The notes: a model not told the origin generated them from the letters alone. DNA of 60,611 nucleotides from Rhizopus sp. PT2906 (GCA_025529335.1 JAMYHX010000245.1:1-60611); one strand, 5' to 3'. Positions 45,430 through 58,357 are shown, counted from the first letter of the stretch. Numbers and translations are program-made.

Positions 45430-45760
45430 GAAAGGCTATTGACACACGATAAAGAGCTCATTAAGATGCAGTCCAGCAGAGATTTTTAATGTATAGCGTC
45501 AAGCTAAGCATGACTTTATAAAGCTGTCATCTTGGCTTGTGTTCTTTTCAAGAGGAAAGAGATAAAAAAAAAAAGAAAATTTTCTAATTTTACGTTGTCA
45601 GTCTATCAATAACGTGTATTTCATATTAATGGAGAGCCTTAGGTTAGGTATAAATTTTGGTTGTGTGAAGTTGTAAAATGAAATCACAGGTAGTGCGTCC
45701 CAAGGAAGCACCTTTATCATTAGCCTTCACATGTATTTCCTCCTGCGCGTAGTGTTTGTC
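45430..45760 (-). mobile_element. MITE-like repeat, copy 6 (left end eroded)
   Basis: AATGTATAGCGTCAAGCTAA, CATCTTGGCTTGTGTTCTTT, AGAGGAAAGAGATAAAA, then GGTAGTGCGTCCCAAGGAAG, CATTAGCC and CACATGTATTTCC, in the same order and orientation as copy 3. Ends at GTAGTGTTTG, the inverted terminus. It lies just upstream of the PRKRIP1 ATG (100 nt) and may supply part of that promoter. Confidence 0.6.
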
Positions 45761-45860
45761 AAAAGAATTCTATGTAATTCCGTCACCGTCACAAAACCGC
45801 CAATTGGATTTAAAAAATCCCTTCATTTGAACCCGTCAGCACGATATTCTTTTTTAAATC

Positions 45861-46514
45861 ATGTCAACAGAAATTAATGAAAAGCCAAGCAATGGCAAAA
45901 ATAAACATAATTTAACACCTGTGCAGAAACAACAAAAAGAATTAGAAAAATTATTTGAAAGAATAGACAAACCTATACAGATTCCAACACCTCCACCCAC
46001 AGATAAAAATCCAATTCCGCCTCCCAAAGACTTTGTTCGCAATGTGTCAGGTAAGAGAGAGAGAGAGAGAGAAAAAAAAGGAGAATATAAAATATATAAC
46101 AATAAACAGGTTCAAGTGCTGGTGCTGGTAGTGGTGACTTTCATGTGTATAGAGCACAAAGAAGAAGGGAGTATGCACGCTTAAAGTTTATGGAGGATCA
46201 AGAAAAGCAGGTGAATAATAAATAATATAATTTAATAAAGAAATTAAAAACACTGATATAATAAACAATAATAGGAAAAGGAACAAAGAGAATATCAAGA
46301 AAAATTAGCACGTTTACGTGAAGAAGATGAAGAACGTACAGCAAAAAAGAGAGCAAAACGTCAAAGGCGTAATAAGAAAAAACAAGAAAAGAGCAATAAC
46401 ATAAAAGAAGAAGAAAAGAAAGAGAAAGAAGAGGAAAAGAAAGAGAAAGAGGAAGAAAAGAAAGAGAAAGAAGAAGAAAAGAAAGAGAAGGAAGAAGAAA
46501 AGGAAAGGGCATAA
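45861..46514 (+). CDS. PRKRIP1-like spliceosomal protein
   Basis: Exons 45861-46050, 46110-46210 and 46275-46514 give 176 residues. PRKRIP1 is a long-helix protein of the catalytic (C complex) spliceosome. Seen: the core PPPKDFVRNVSGSSAGAGSG followed by DFHVYRAQRRREYARL, which is the family signature, then a continuous charged helix with EERTAKKRAKRQRRNKKK. The C-terminus is a near-perfect tandem of KKEKEEE (about five units), probably slippage-expanded. Intron 1 starts with a (GA)n tract. Convergent with the next gene, 50 nt apart. Confidence 0.88.
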
Positions 46515-46564
46515 ATAAAGAAATGTACATATTTATATATAAAATTATATTATATTATATAAGC

Positions 46565-48812
46565 TTATAATAGCATAGAGGATGTCTTGTCCAATTTTTC
46601 CATCCAATCTTGAGGTATAGCAGGTGATATTTTTTCATATAGAGCAGATAGCTGAGTAGCAGTTGGTACAAAGAAGGGTAGCATAAATTTAGAGTCCTTT
46701 GTTTCTTGTTCTTCTTCTTCGTCTTCTTGGTGTTGTTCAATCATGGTTGTAGGTCTAATCTTTTCCAATGTTTTTCTATGTCCAACAGCTAATTGTATCT
46801 CATCTGATATCTTTTGTTCATTGGTTTCATAACGATAATTCATAATACATCTTCTAATTTGTAATGGGTTTAAAGCATCAAATGTGCTCATGGCCTGTAA
46901 AGTGTCTAATTGAGTGATACACTGTAAGAGCTGAACAAGCTGAATAGAAGGCTTTAGATAAGACAGCAAGTTGGATGGCAAATTGTTATTTCTAATCCAT
47001 TCCTCTAATACAGATAGGTTCATTCTGACCTGTATTGCTTTTGATCTACACAAGTATTTCTTTTGTGTGAGCATTTGATTGAATAGCTCGCATGAAATGA
47101 AGTGAAAGAATTGTGCTAGTGCCTGGATAATTATAGCCGAATGGATTTCATATGACTGTAGTACATATAGAGTACATGATAATAAGTTGGTAATAGACTG
47201 TGGTGAAATGATAACCTTGCTATTGGTCTCCGTAGCATTGCTATAGCTACTGTTATTACGTTGCATTTCAACTGTTGTTGATCTTCTCTTGAATAGTCTT
47301 TGCCAGTAATCATCTGTGAAATTGACCTCTTCTGTCTTTATAGGATCGTATTCTAACATGGCTAATTCTAGTACTTCGTGTAATCTTTTTTCTGTATCAT
47401 GAACCATATAATTATAGGTCTCTGATATCAGCTCTGATAATTTTAATTGATAATTGGCTGTGGTGACAACAAGGCCTGTATCCTTTTTTAAATAGAATAA
47501 TAATCGAGTAATATTTGTCATCCAATAAGATAATATATGCACATTATCTGTATTACTCTACATGAAGGTGTTAATCTTCACGTTTTCGCTTAACTGTAAA
47601 AGAAATACCTTGATGATTTTACTAATACGATCCAGGGCACCTTCCAGCAACTGTTCTGCTAGTTCTAAACTTGAATAATAATGGGCAAATCTGGCACTAA
47701 GGAATACAACATTGGCTGGTAAAAATATCTCTTGAACATTACGAACTGGTAATGTTAAGTTGGAGATAACAGTATCAAGAATATAAGGAAGATCGTCTGC
47801 CGCAAATACAAACATTTGGTCTGGCATACAATTATCCCAATCGAACTCGGTATCCTTTACTTCCAAATCTTCTTCTTCTTCTTCTTCTTGTTCTTGTTCT
47901 TCTTCTTGATCTTCTTTATGCTTTTGCTCATTAGTTGTCAAGTATTCTTCAATTAGTTTAGGCCTATTTTCATTATCAAAATTCAATAATGACTCATAGT
48001 TTTCTTCATAAGGATAATAATGATCTTTTGATACAGCCGACGTAACACTTTCGACTGCTGTAAGACCCAATACACTTGAAGCAGTAGATGATATACTATC
48101 TCTCGGATTATTGGCCAAAATATCTGCAATTTTGTTTGAATTTTCGCTCTTTACAAAATCGAACGCCGTTCTCCCTTTAGCTGATCTTGTTTGTGATGAT
48201 GCGCCATGTTCAACCAAGAGTTTAACAAGAGCTTCATGATTATTTGTTGTTGCCCACATGAGGGCAGTCCAACCATCTAAGCAAGGAGAAAATATTAGAA
48301 AACAAAAAAAAAAGTGGTTCTCCTTTTTTCTCCTTACGTGAATCTTGACTATCCGCTTTCGCTCCTGCTTGTAATAAAGCTTGAGCAATTTCGTATTTGC
48401 CAAAACATGCTGCGTAAATCAATGGAGTTGTCCCATCTTCATCTTTTGCATTAATGTCAATAAAGGGTTTCATTGTTTCTAGGTATTTCTGCATCTTTTC
48501 AAGGTCCCCACTGGAAGCAGACTTTAGAAAGAGCTTGGTACATTTTTGTTTTTTAGTAGCATCATCTATATCTGTACGCTCTATAATGCTTTCGTCATAA
48601 CAATCATCAACCGTAGTGTCATCTAAGGTTGTAGATGTACTGATGGTCGAAGGTAAGCTGATTCTGTTACCTAAAAGTTCTGATAGTTGCTTATAGCTTT
48701 CTGCTATACGTTGTGACATTTCATCATAAGTCATATTTTCATATTGCTTTCTTATATCCTCAACCTGCTCAGGTGGAGGAGTAGAAAGGACGTCATTAGT
48801 CTTGGTCAACAT
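46565..48812 (-). CDS. Ankyrin repeat plus dilute (DIL) domain protein
   Basis: Exons 48812-48338, 48276-47609 and 47557-46565 give 711 residues. Fungal ankyrin-DIL proteins carry the cargo-binding DIL domain of myosin V without a motor; role probably in actin/secretory traffic or polarity. Seen: N-terminal 80 residues unstructured, ankyrin repeats (DEDGTTPLIYAACFGKYEIA, DGWTALMWATTNNHEALVKL, about residues 110-215), a Ser/Glu-rich linker with a poly-Glu run, then a helical DIL-type region (about 330-600) with SYWMTNITRLLFYLKKD and ALAQFFHFISCELFNQML, which is the DIL hallmark, and an acidic C-terminus. It is divergent from the ankyrin-FYVE gene across 169 nt. Confidence 0.88.
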
Positions 48813-48981
48813 AATTTATAAAGAAAAAAAAAAAAAAAGAAAAGAGAAATAATAAGAGAAAAGTTGCATTTGAAAATGCTGTTGTTCGGAGTTCATAATC
48901 GTAATTATCTCTCTCTCTCTCACTCCTCTTTTCCGTTTTTTTTTTTTTTTCTCATCCATCTTCTTTATTTTTTTTTTTTTC
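48813..48981. promoter_or_regulatory. Bidirectional promoter between two ankyrin-repeat genes
   Basis: 169 bases dominated by an A-rich tract, a (CT)n tract and two T14-type tracts (about 48939-48980). It must drive both genes or contain both leaders; no clear TATA is seen. Confidence 0.5.
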
Positions 48982-51135
48982 ATGGTGGCGGTTATTGACT
49001 TTTGTACTCCAGCTATTCCTGGAGAGACACACAAATATTATGGGTACTCACATAATAAATATATTAAACTGCCTATTGTTATCCCAACACCACCCATCAC
49101 TCACCATCATAACATGGTGAAGCATAATAAATCTCAGGTACACAAAACTATTCGATCCGTGGCCTTGTCTGGCAATTTGGCTTTGCTTAAGCAGTTTTTA
49201 CAAATTGTTCCTGACCAACTCAAAGCTGTCAATGATCCTCATCCAGCCACTGGCTTGACGTGTTTACACTTTGCTGCATCTCGCGGTCATTTAAAAATAG
49301 TGCAATGTTTAGTAGAAGAGTACGCCGTCAGAGTTGATTCGGTTGATAAGGAAGGAGAAGTACGTAATATGCAACAAGCAAGTATGCTTTCTTGTTAACC
49401 TGTTTATTACAATAGACGGCTTTACTCAAAGCAGCCTATAACGGTCATTATCATGTTGTGCATTACTTGCTTGACAGTAACGCTAATATTCACCAAAAAG
49501 ATAAAGATGGCTGGACTGCGTTACATAATGCTTGTTCAAGAGGTTATTTCAGAATCGTACGTTTATTGGTCGAAAGAAAGGCTAAAGTGGATGCAAGAAG
49601 CAAAATGGGTCATACACCCCTAAGTAAGTTTTATATGTTTTGCTCTCGTCAAAAAAAAAAATATTGATTATAATCTGTCTATAGTCAACGCTGCTTCTAA
49701 AGGCTACATGTCTATTGTTGAATATCTATTGGATGAGGCACATGCGAACCCTCTTATCAAGAATAACTTTGGTGAAGCGGCTTATGATGTGAGTGCGGCT
49801 GCTGGTGAATCCTATATCTGTGAGATGCTTGAAAAAGCGGGCCGTAAGTGGTGGGCCATTCAACATACGGAGGGTAATATTCATTTATAATTCGCAGAGA
49901 GAAAGAATTAACAAAATATATGTAGGCATGTTGAACCCGAGTAATAAACGTGCTTCTATGTTTGGCGCTACATATGATCTTCTTGAATACCATGTTACTG
50001 TGATTGTCATTCTGCATGAAAACCAAAGAGCCACTTCTTTACTTGGTCTATCACGTCCACAATTTAGTGAAAGTTATCTAACCAAAAATGATACCCGTGG
50101 CCCTTGGTCACTTCATCCTACAGGCGAACCGATGGCAAAGGACATGGTAACACTACCCGAAACAAGCACAAACAATCACCGTACATCTTCCTTGTCCAAC
50201 TGGTTCTGGTTAACAGACTGGCAGATCGATTACAGTAATCCTCGTGTGGACCCAACGTCTGGTTGGCAGTATGCTCGCTCGTTTGATGATGACGATGCAC
50301 TTTGGACACCTGTCGCACCCACGAGTGGCTATAACTGGGTAAGACGTAGAAGATGGGTCAGAGTGATGAAACGTCGCATGGATTTGAATAATGGAAATCA
50401 TCGTGGTGAAAATATAACATTTGCTGTTGACGAAGAAGAAGAGGAGGAAGAGAATGAACAGGTTCAACAGCCTGATTATTTGATGCAAGCAGAACAGATT
50501 GTTCAATCCGTCAATTCGGATATACTCGAAACGGACAGAGCAGCTATTGAACAGATATTAAAAGAAAACATTCAAAAGTATCAGCAGGCAATTGATATTC
50601 TAACCAATGCTATACAAAGTAAGTCGTAAATAACAGAGTAATCTTTTACTGATTTTTCGTTCTGTTAGATGACGACAATGAATTTAGAAAACATCAGTCT
50701 TCCACTTTAGTAAAGTCTTATATGACACAAATTGAAAAACTAAACACAAGAATTGCAAACTTGGCTATACCTATGGAAAGCCCTCAAGAAGAGAGAGAAT
50801 TAAACTACCAAGAAATTATTGATACCAACCCATGGTCCTCGACTGCTACTTCAGAAGTACCAGATTCAATCAATATGAACGTCTGGGAATCAGATGAACA
50901 AGCCAAATCTTGCAGAATTTGTGAAAGAAAGTTTGGCTTGTTGGTAAGACGACATCATTGCAGAAAGTGTGGTCAAATTATTTGTGACAAGTGCTCACCT
51001 TGGAAAGTGTACCTGAACTCATCTGATATCTTACAAGACCCTAATGGTCCATTGGAGTCCTTGTCTACACTTGCCTCTCGTCCTCATCGTGTCTGTGAGC
51101 AATGCTATTACCAATGCGGCTACAATCATCAATAA
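48982..51135 (+). CDS. Ankyrin - dysferlin-like - F YVE zinc-finger protein
   Basis: Exons 48982-49359, 49416-49623, 49685-49873, 49926-50618 and 50669-51135 give 644 residues. FYVE fingers bind PI3P on endosomes. Domains: four ankyrin repeats (about residues 50-200; TGLTCLHFAASRGHLKIVQC, DKDGWTALHNACSRGYFRIV); a middle segment with NWFWLTDWQIDYSNPR, GWQYARSF and WVRRRRWVRVMKRR, the DysF/peroxin-type W...R pattern; an acidic run; a coiled coil; and a C-terminal FYVE finger with WESDEQAKSCRICERKF, RRHHCRKCGQIICDKC and RVCEQCY (eight Cys/His ligands). No transmembrane helix. The architecture resembles fungal endosomal regulators; the exact ortholog is not recognised. 198 nt upstream of the Sel1 gene. 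Confidence 0.88.
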
Positions 51136-51333
51136 TATATCTATATATACATGTGTATACCCTATAAATATCTTTTTGGAAAGGTGTTTTATGCACTTCC
51201 AAACAAGGCAAGCGATACAACACGAAAATCTGCATCTTTATTCTCTCATTTCTTTTTATAGTAACATTTGTTTGTTAACTATAATAAAAAGTCTCTTTTT
51301 TTTTTTTCTTTTATTGACTTTTTTATCATTCTT

Positions 51334-53207
51334 ATGCATATGTCAGCTGAACCTTCACCTCAAATCAAAGGTAGACTCATTCATTTTTGAAAACGTAAAC
51401 TAATACGTATCAATTAGAGTTTAAAAAGAGAAAGCCATTGCCAAAGATACCAGTGGATCAACAATCACAAATTGATCTCTTTCAAGACGCATTGGCCACT
51501 ATCTACTGCGAACAACAGCTGTGGGTGGATGAAGGCTGGAAGATATCCTACTGTAACCCTAGTTTGCCTCAACGCGTAGAAAAACCATTTGACCCTTTGC
51601 CTATGCGTCACAAGCAATCCAAAGAACAGATTGAACCTGATCTGACCCTACCTTCATTGGATCATAGCACACCTGATTCACCAGCATCCTCCGTTCCGGC
51701 CCAACTGTTTTCTGTTTCCGAAAACTATTTTCAACCATCCCCTGTATCTTCAGGTGTCCCAAGCCCATGGAGCACGTCCACTACAAAACGATCCATTGTT
51801 AAGCGACAAAGTATCAGTCGAATCTCAACAGGTTCTATTCTTGCCGCTCTTCCTGTCACCATAACCCAAATTCCTGATGAAGCGTCAGATATGCAACAAG
51901 ATCATTCAATCATTAAAGACGATGTGTATTATAAAGAGATAATGAATAAGCATGCAGGAAGCATCATTGCCTCTTGTAGTCTGGTACAAGTCCGTTCGAA
52001 CATAAAACTTTATCGTCGTATGGCCCTCAAGACGCGAAACAAGGAGACTCAGATGGCTTATGCTAGATACTTGTTGCGAATTGTTAAACTATACCCTAAA
52101 TCATCATCCTCTGACGAAGCTGCAGATACCAGACACAGGTTGCTCTCTGAGGCAGGTTATTGGATTGAGCGATTAGCCAAGAAAGGTCAGCCGGAAGCTC
52201 TTTTCGTCAAGGGTAAATGGCATTTATTAGGTCCGCAGGCGGATGACTGTGCAATCAAGGGGTATGAAAAGGTCAATGAAAACAAGGCGTTCAAGTGTTT
52301 TCGGCTGGCTTCCAAGGCTGGTTGGGTGGATGCGTATTATGAGTTGGCGCACTTGTATAAAAAGCGTGGGAAATATGAAAAGGCCATCATATACTATGAA
52401 AAGGGTGCTAAAGAACATCATACACTCTCAATTTATGTAAGCAAAGCTAGTTTAACCGAGAATACCCATTCATTCATCATTAGAAAATGGCGAAAATTTA
52501 CCTAAGAGGACAGTTGAAAAGACCAGTAGATATCGAAAAGGGTATACAATATTTAAAGATAGCTGCCAATGTAGATGATGAAGTGAGTGCAGAGCCAGCA
52601 TTTGTCCTTGGTTGTATCTATGCAGATGAATTAGAACGTATCGGTGTTCAAAGGTATAATTGATTATCTTGTAAAGAAAAAAATAAAATTAACACTTCAA
52701 AAGGGACTCGTCAATAACCACCAATTATTCTCAGGCAATGGTATACATAAAAAAGTCAGCCAGCTATGGGTATCCCGATGCAGTCTATCTGATGGGTCAG
52801 ATATCCGAGATTGGTACGTTGGGCCAACAGAGTGATGCTTGGACAGCCTATCAACATTATTTGAAAGCAGCAGAAGCAGACCATGCAGGCGCGATGTTGG
52901 ACTTATCACGAATGTATCTCGAAGGAATTCCAGGCCTGCTCGCATCACAAAAAACGATTGCCTTCAAGTGGTGTAAGCGTTCTGCTGAGCTCGGATTCGC
53001 ACAAGCCGAGTATGTATTAGGGTAAGTATCCATTGATGTAACAGGAATAGAGGACTTAATTGTGTCTTTAGTAAATATTACGAAGATGGTATTGGCATTT
53101 CCCCCGACTATCCTCGTGCATTGGAATATTTCGGTAGAGCTGCTTCAAAAGGTTACCATTTGGCAGCTAAAAAGCTGAATAAAATAAATTTTTGCTCAGA
53201 TTACTGA
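51334..53207 (+). CDS. Sel1-repeat protein, Chs4/Skt5-like
   Basis: Exons 51334-51370, 51418-52436, 52484-52653, 52704-53021 and 53072-53207 give 559 residues (ATG at 51340 in the same frame is also possible). Skt5/Chs4 proteins activate chitin synthase III and localise it to growth sites. Seen: a Pro/Ser-rich N-terminal half, then from about residue 235 a solenoid of Sel1 repeats: AYARYLLRIVKLYP, GQPEALFVKGKWHLLG, GWVDAYYELAHLYKKRGKYE, YGYPDAVYLMGQISEIG, LGFAQAEYVLGKYYEDGIGI. No C-terminal CaaX box (ends NFCSDY), unlike yeast Chs4, so the Skt5 assignment is tentative. Confidence 0.8.
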
Positions 53208-54317
53208 ACTTTCTTTTTTTTTTTTACCCTTCTTTTTGCTTGTGTTTGTGTCTCGTCTTTTTTCGGTTACATTGATCACATACACCTTAACTCAGTTGGT
53301 GCGAGGGATCTCCAAGTATAATAAGCAGCCCTTTTGTTGGCTAGCTGTAGACAGGGTACGAGCTAGATATTCTCTGTCAGACATCATTAGCACTGAGGTT
53401 ATTTTTATAGAGTTCTTTATCACTACCAAATTGGTTTTTTTGATACGGAATCGAGATATTGTAAAGTTGTATTTTACCAGAGTTGTCCAACTATTTCCTA
53501 TGTGTTCACACACACATATTGTCTTTATATTTTACGGATTTAACACTCAGAAGAATTTCTAGATTCAGATTTTACGTGGTTAATAAGAGATAGCTTACTA
53601 CCCCGTTCCGAGACATTCCAAAATAATTTAACTGAAACTACAGCTGACAAAATCATAGGAGGGCCGTACTCATAAAGAATGAAACAGAGTGTATTTATAG
53701 ATTTTATTATTATACAATGACATCAGTATGACATTTATTATTATAGAGTAGATTTTAGACTAAACGAATGAAATAGCAGTAATCGAGCGTTATCTCGCAA
53801 TACATTGAATATGGGCGATCATTTCATAATTTCTGTGCATCATTGTGTAGCTCAAGTATACCTTGAAGATATTAAAAGGTCATTAGTGACAAGATCATCC
53901 TTGGTTGAATCACATTAAAGATATTTTTATACAACAAAGAATGTTGACCAACTGATTGATAGATGAATGAAAACCAACATTGAATTACAATGAATCTTGA
54001 CTGTCTTTTATTTCACAGATACCCCGTAAAGACTAGTAATGGCATGGCCTATGATGACATAAAATACCAGCCATCTTTTTTTTTTTTTTTCCTCTAGAAA
54101 ATGCGCTTGAACGACTCCTATTCTTAATTGTCTGTGTGTGTGTATAATATACTCGCTTTCAGTTGTATAACGTTACATCAGGTCGTAAATCAAAATTAAT
54201 AAGGCACAGGCACAAACTCCGTTAACTATTAGAGTCATTCTTCTAATTCTATTCTCTTTCTTTTTCTTTCAACATTTTCCTATAAAAAAGAGGGAGGACA
54301 AAGAAAGAAATTTTTAT
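53208..54317. other. Gene-poor region and GPCR promoter
   Basis: No gene is supported. It contains a T-rich tract after the Sel1 stop, a (TG)n stretch (about 54131), a long T tract (54077-54092) and CTATAAAAAAGAGG (54280-54293), a TATA box 30 nt before the GPCR ATG. Confidence 0.45.
54281..54289 (+). promoter_or_regulatory. TATA box of the GPCR gene
   Basis: TATAAAAAA 37 nt before the ATG at 54318, implying a very short leader. Confidence 0.55.
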
Positions 54318-57300
54318 ATGGATTTGTTCACTTTATTATCCATCCTTTTCTTCTTTTTAATACAGAATGTCTCGACTATTATTCAACCAACTGTAAAAAG
54401 TACACCCTTTTTGACACCAAGGGCACCTACAAATAAAACTATATACAACATTGGATTACTGTTTCCAAATGTATCCACACTTACAAATAAAAATGATATG
54501 TACATAAGAAATGCTGTCGTAACTAGTGAATTGGCTATTCGTATGGCAGTAGAATCCGTACGAGACAAGAATATTCTTCCAGGTTATATATATATTAAAT
54601 AGACAAAGAAAAAAAAAACTGACACCACATTCAATCATTTATACAGACATCGAACTCAATATCACTCGTTATTATTCATATGAAGATGAATCCTCTCTTA
54701 GCGCAATAGAAACATTCAAAATGGTTGAAAGCAACGTAGAGTAAATATAATACACACATACACGCGCGTGCAGATCGTTATTCCTTATTTCAACTCACAT
54801 TTAAAAAAGTGCCGTCATAGGTGACGCTGATACTGACTTAACTAGAGCCAGTGCATCGATCACTAGTCTTTTTAGTATACCTCAATGTTCTGCAGCCTCT
54901 GGAACTTTTAGTCTACCAGACAGAGACGCCTATCCTTTCTTTTTTCGTACGGTTGGCAGCATCACAACTCACGCCTATGCTCTAGGTGCTTGGATGAAGA
55001 ATATGGGATGGCAAACATTTTCACTTTTATACAGTGCCGATGCTTTAGGTGATCGAGGTGAAAGAGAAGAATGATTCCGACTACAATTCATGAGTCTAAT
55101 CCACCCTTATAGTTGCTGATATACTCAGCGACCAAGGAGAGCAATATGGATTTTATTATGCTCAATCTTACCGCTTCTCTCATGCAACGGATGAAAGTAT
55201 TGAGCGTATGTGTATAATGAATAGTGGGATGGTCAATGTGTGTGATGGTGACACTAATTCTTTTTGTTTTAGAGGCACTGACAGAATTAAACCGCTCAGG
55301 CTCCCGTATAATCATCTTGGCATTTTCACGACCCTATCAGCAGGTCAATGTATTACGTAAAGCAAGGTATATATGCACATCTTTCCAGTTCCTCATAGAT
55401 TTTATTAATATACTTTTATCACAGGGAAATGGGCTTCATGTCCAAAGGATGGGTCTGGATGCTTGCTGATGATTTAGCAGATAACTTCCTCCAAAATATA
55501 AAAGATGACGATGATGGTGATGCCGTGACGGCTTATAATGGACTCATGTACATTAGTACACTCTGGAATTGTAATTAACACGCTTTTAGTATTGTCATGT
55601 TTTACTAACTATATCTGTGCGTTAGTGACTGGGCTACCGGCCTTTGATGAGTTTCAAGCAAAATGGCGGCAACAGCCCGTCCCGTCAGATTAGTAAGTCA
55701 TATATAAAACATAATTAAGTAGACGACTGATCATTTATGCCCTTTGGTATAGCTCTGATCCGAGTAACTGGACTACAACAAGCTTAAATTACGGTGCTGC
55801 ACAAGCTTATTCTTGTCTCGAGCTGCTTACACTCGGTATCAATAAGGTTAGTTTCGAGATTTCTTTCATTTCTGATCAACTCAACTATTTCTCTTGCTTT
55901 GACAGGCGCTTGACCAGTACTCCGGTGGCCGGGAAAAGGGATTGCAAGACTTGGCTAGTGACACATTCAACACGAGTTCGATGACACCTATGTTCTATAA
56001 TTTTAACTATTCTGGACCTGCTGGTAAGTTTTGATAGTATTCCGCTACGCGTCGTCATGATTCCTCTTTTTTACTGACTTCATCTGCTATAGGTAACTTG
56101 ACATTCACTGATACAGGTAAGAACCATAAATGTAAAGTCTAAACATGTGGTTAACTTTATTGTAGGTGATCTACAAAAGGGGTATGTAACACAATATCAA
56201 TTTGATATGCCGTGTAACTCAGAAAGATTCGGGACAATGCTAACTAACCTTACTATATATACACAGCTACTTTCAAGTTTTTTATTTACAAAATGGCATT
56301 GCTGTACCTTATGCCAACATAAAGATTGACAGTTATGAATCAATTAATGACCGCATCATTTATCCTGGAAACACACAGGAGAAGCCTTCAGATATTGCAA
56401 TTCATCAATGTAAGATATTGCTTTATTTTTTTCGTTAACTAATATGTCGATAGACATAAACCCTACTCCCACATCTCCTTTGGGCATTGCCATTCTTATT
56501 GTCTGTAGTGTTGGCTTATTCTTTTGCTTACTCATGGCTATACTTATCTTCCTTCATAGACATCTGAAACCAATCATGATATCCAGTCCAGTCTTTTGTT
56601 ACCTTCAGCTACTTGGTATATCCATGTGCTATATTACTCTCATTCTTCTTGTGAGACAGCCAACACCAGCAACCTGTGTTTCCAGGCAGTTCCTATTTTG
56701 TATGGGTTTTGCCTTTGTTGTGGGAAGCATCATTGCTAAAAATTACAGAATTTACAAAATGTAAGAAACATACAAATATAGAACATAAAGAAATGTTCTG
56801 TTATTTACCACGTGTTTTAGCTACCAAAATGTCTTCACTATCCGCACCTCGAGGCTTAAATCCACCTATCTCTTAAGGCTTGTTGGTATCTTTCAGATCT
56901 TTGTAGTGGTACCGCTGGCGGTCTGGAATATTGTGTATCGTGTCGAAGTGGTCAGCTATCAACTCTTTCAGACTGACTTTTGCTGGGTATGTGAGTATCC
57001 AACAGCAGAGAATGGCCAATGGGGACGATTTAATCTGGCACAGATGTTTGTCTTGATATGGCTCTTTCTGCTCATCTTGACTGCCTGTTTTCTTGCGTTC
57101 AAGGTAAGACGCATGATTGCAAATAGCTGATGTATTTATATGTTATTATTATTACTACTAGACAAGGGATGTAAGCAGCAAATGGTCTGAAACCACTCAA
57201 ATTGCTTATGTGAGCTAGTAAGTGTCTTGATGAAATGTAGCATCTTTTTATTTAACAATGCATTAGTAACTTGATTGTCTCTGCTTCTGTCATGGTACCT

Positions 57301-58357
57301 GGATTACTCTTGGGGAATGATTATTATGACATCTCACTTTATCTCTATGTTTCCTCTCTCATGTTTGGTTCAACCTTTACCTTGATCACCATCTTCATTC
57401 CCAAGTTCGTAATCATATCCAGACATATCCTTCAAAATAGCAAAAAAATCAATATTTACCGCATGAATTCCGACAGTCAGAACCAAATGTCGGTTCATTC
57501 TACAAATTCTATGGATCAAAACATCCAATTGAATCTGGTGGCCAAGAACATGTACGACTTTACAGTACAAGCTCATGAGGGTATATTGCCTGTAAAGAAG
57601 ATGGCTAAATTTGACTTTCTTTCTATTTGGACCTTGAAGCATGTTGTACTAGTACCATTTAAAAAATATTTCATTCTCTCTGAGGTAAGTACTCAGCTCT
57701 GTCATCCTACCTTGTTTTATTTATTTTGTGTAGAAATCAGGCGAGAATGCCACTGTTTACCATTATGTCAGCTGTGAGCCAGCCCTAGTAGGTAGTACAA
57801 ACCACTTTACTTTCCGTGTACGCACAGATAAAAGTATGTACTTTTTATTCCAAGTATACGATCGTGAATCATTAGATCGTTGGGTCAGTTGGTTCAACCG
57901 AGACCCTTCAACCGAACGAGGCATTTCTCCTAATGTAGTACGTAACAACAACGATAACAATAACGACCCAGACGATTCTCCAATCAGTCCTGATAGGGCT
58001 GCAGTGAAAATGCCCAAGAATGAATCGGCTACCTTTGGTAATATGCAATCCGAGATGCTCTATAACTCATCAACACCGAGCCTTCAACAAAACTCTAGTA
58101 TTCCTCAGTCCTATCCTACATCCTTCTCTCTATCCCGCTCAGCAAAGCAAGGGCCCGTCGGAACATGTAGCATTAATTCACCGTACGCATCCTATGTTAG
58201 CAACAGTAATTTTGAAGTGTCTGGAGCACCTCATGTTACTTCACCTTATACATCATTTACTACCTCCAATCCAAACTTTGGTCGTGGCAACTTGCCGTCT
58301 AACCAGCAAAATTCATTCGGCGTGATCAATGAAAACGCGTGGCAAAGATACCCATAA
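54318..58357 (+). CDS. Class-C (GABA-B-like) G-protein-coupled receptor
   Basis: A many-exon gene (roughly 16 introns) with exons joined by conserved frame. Seen: a signal peptide (LLSILFFFLIQNVSTI), a periplasmic-binding-like extracellular domain (YNIGLLFPNVS, AVIGDADTDLTRASASITSL, FFFRTVGSITTHAYALGAWM, GSRIIILAFSRPYQQVNVLR, GFMSKGWVWMLADDLADNF, ALDQYSGGREKGLQDLASD), then seven TM helices beginning LGIAILIVCSVGLFFCLLMA and containing YRIYKIYQNVFTIRTSRLKS and FVLIWLFLLILTACFLAF, and a long Ser/Asn-rich cytosolic tail (last about 200 residues) with a stretch resembling a PH-like fold (YFLFQVYDRESLDRWVSWF). No cysteine-rich linker of the mGluR type, so GABA-B-like. Exon borders in the first 500 nt are approximate. 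Confidence 0.85.

Noticed and set aside
46198..46530. Minus-strand hydrophobic Leu/Ser/Phe frame
   Set aside because: It mirrors the KKEKEEE repeat of PRKRIP1 and has no independent support.
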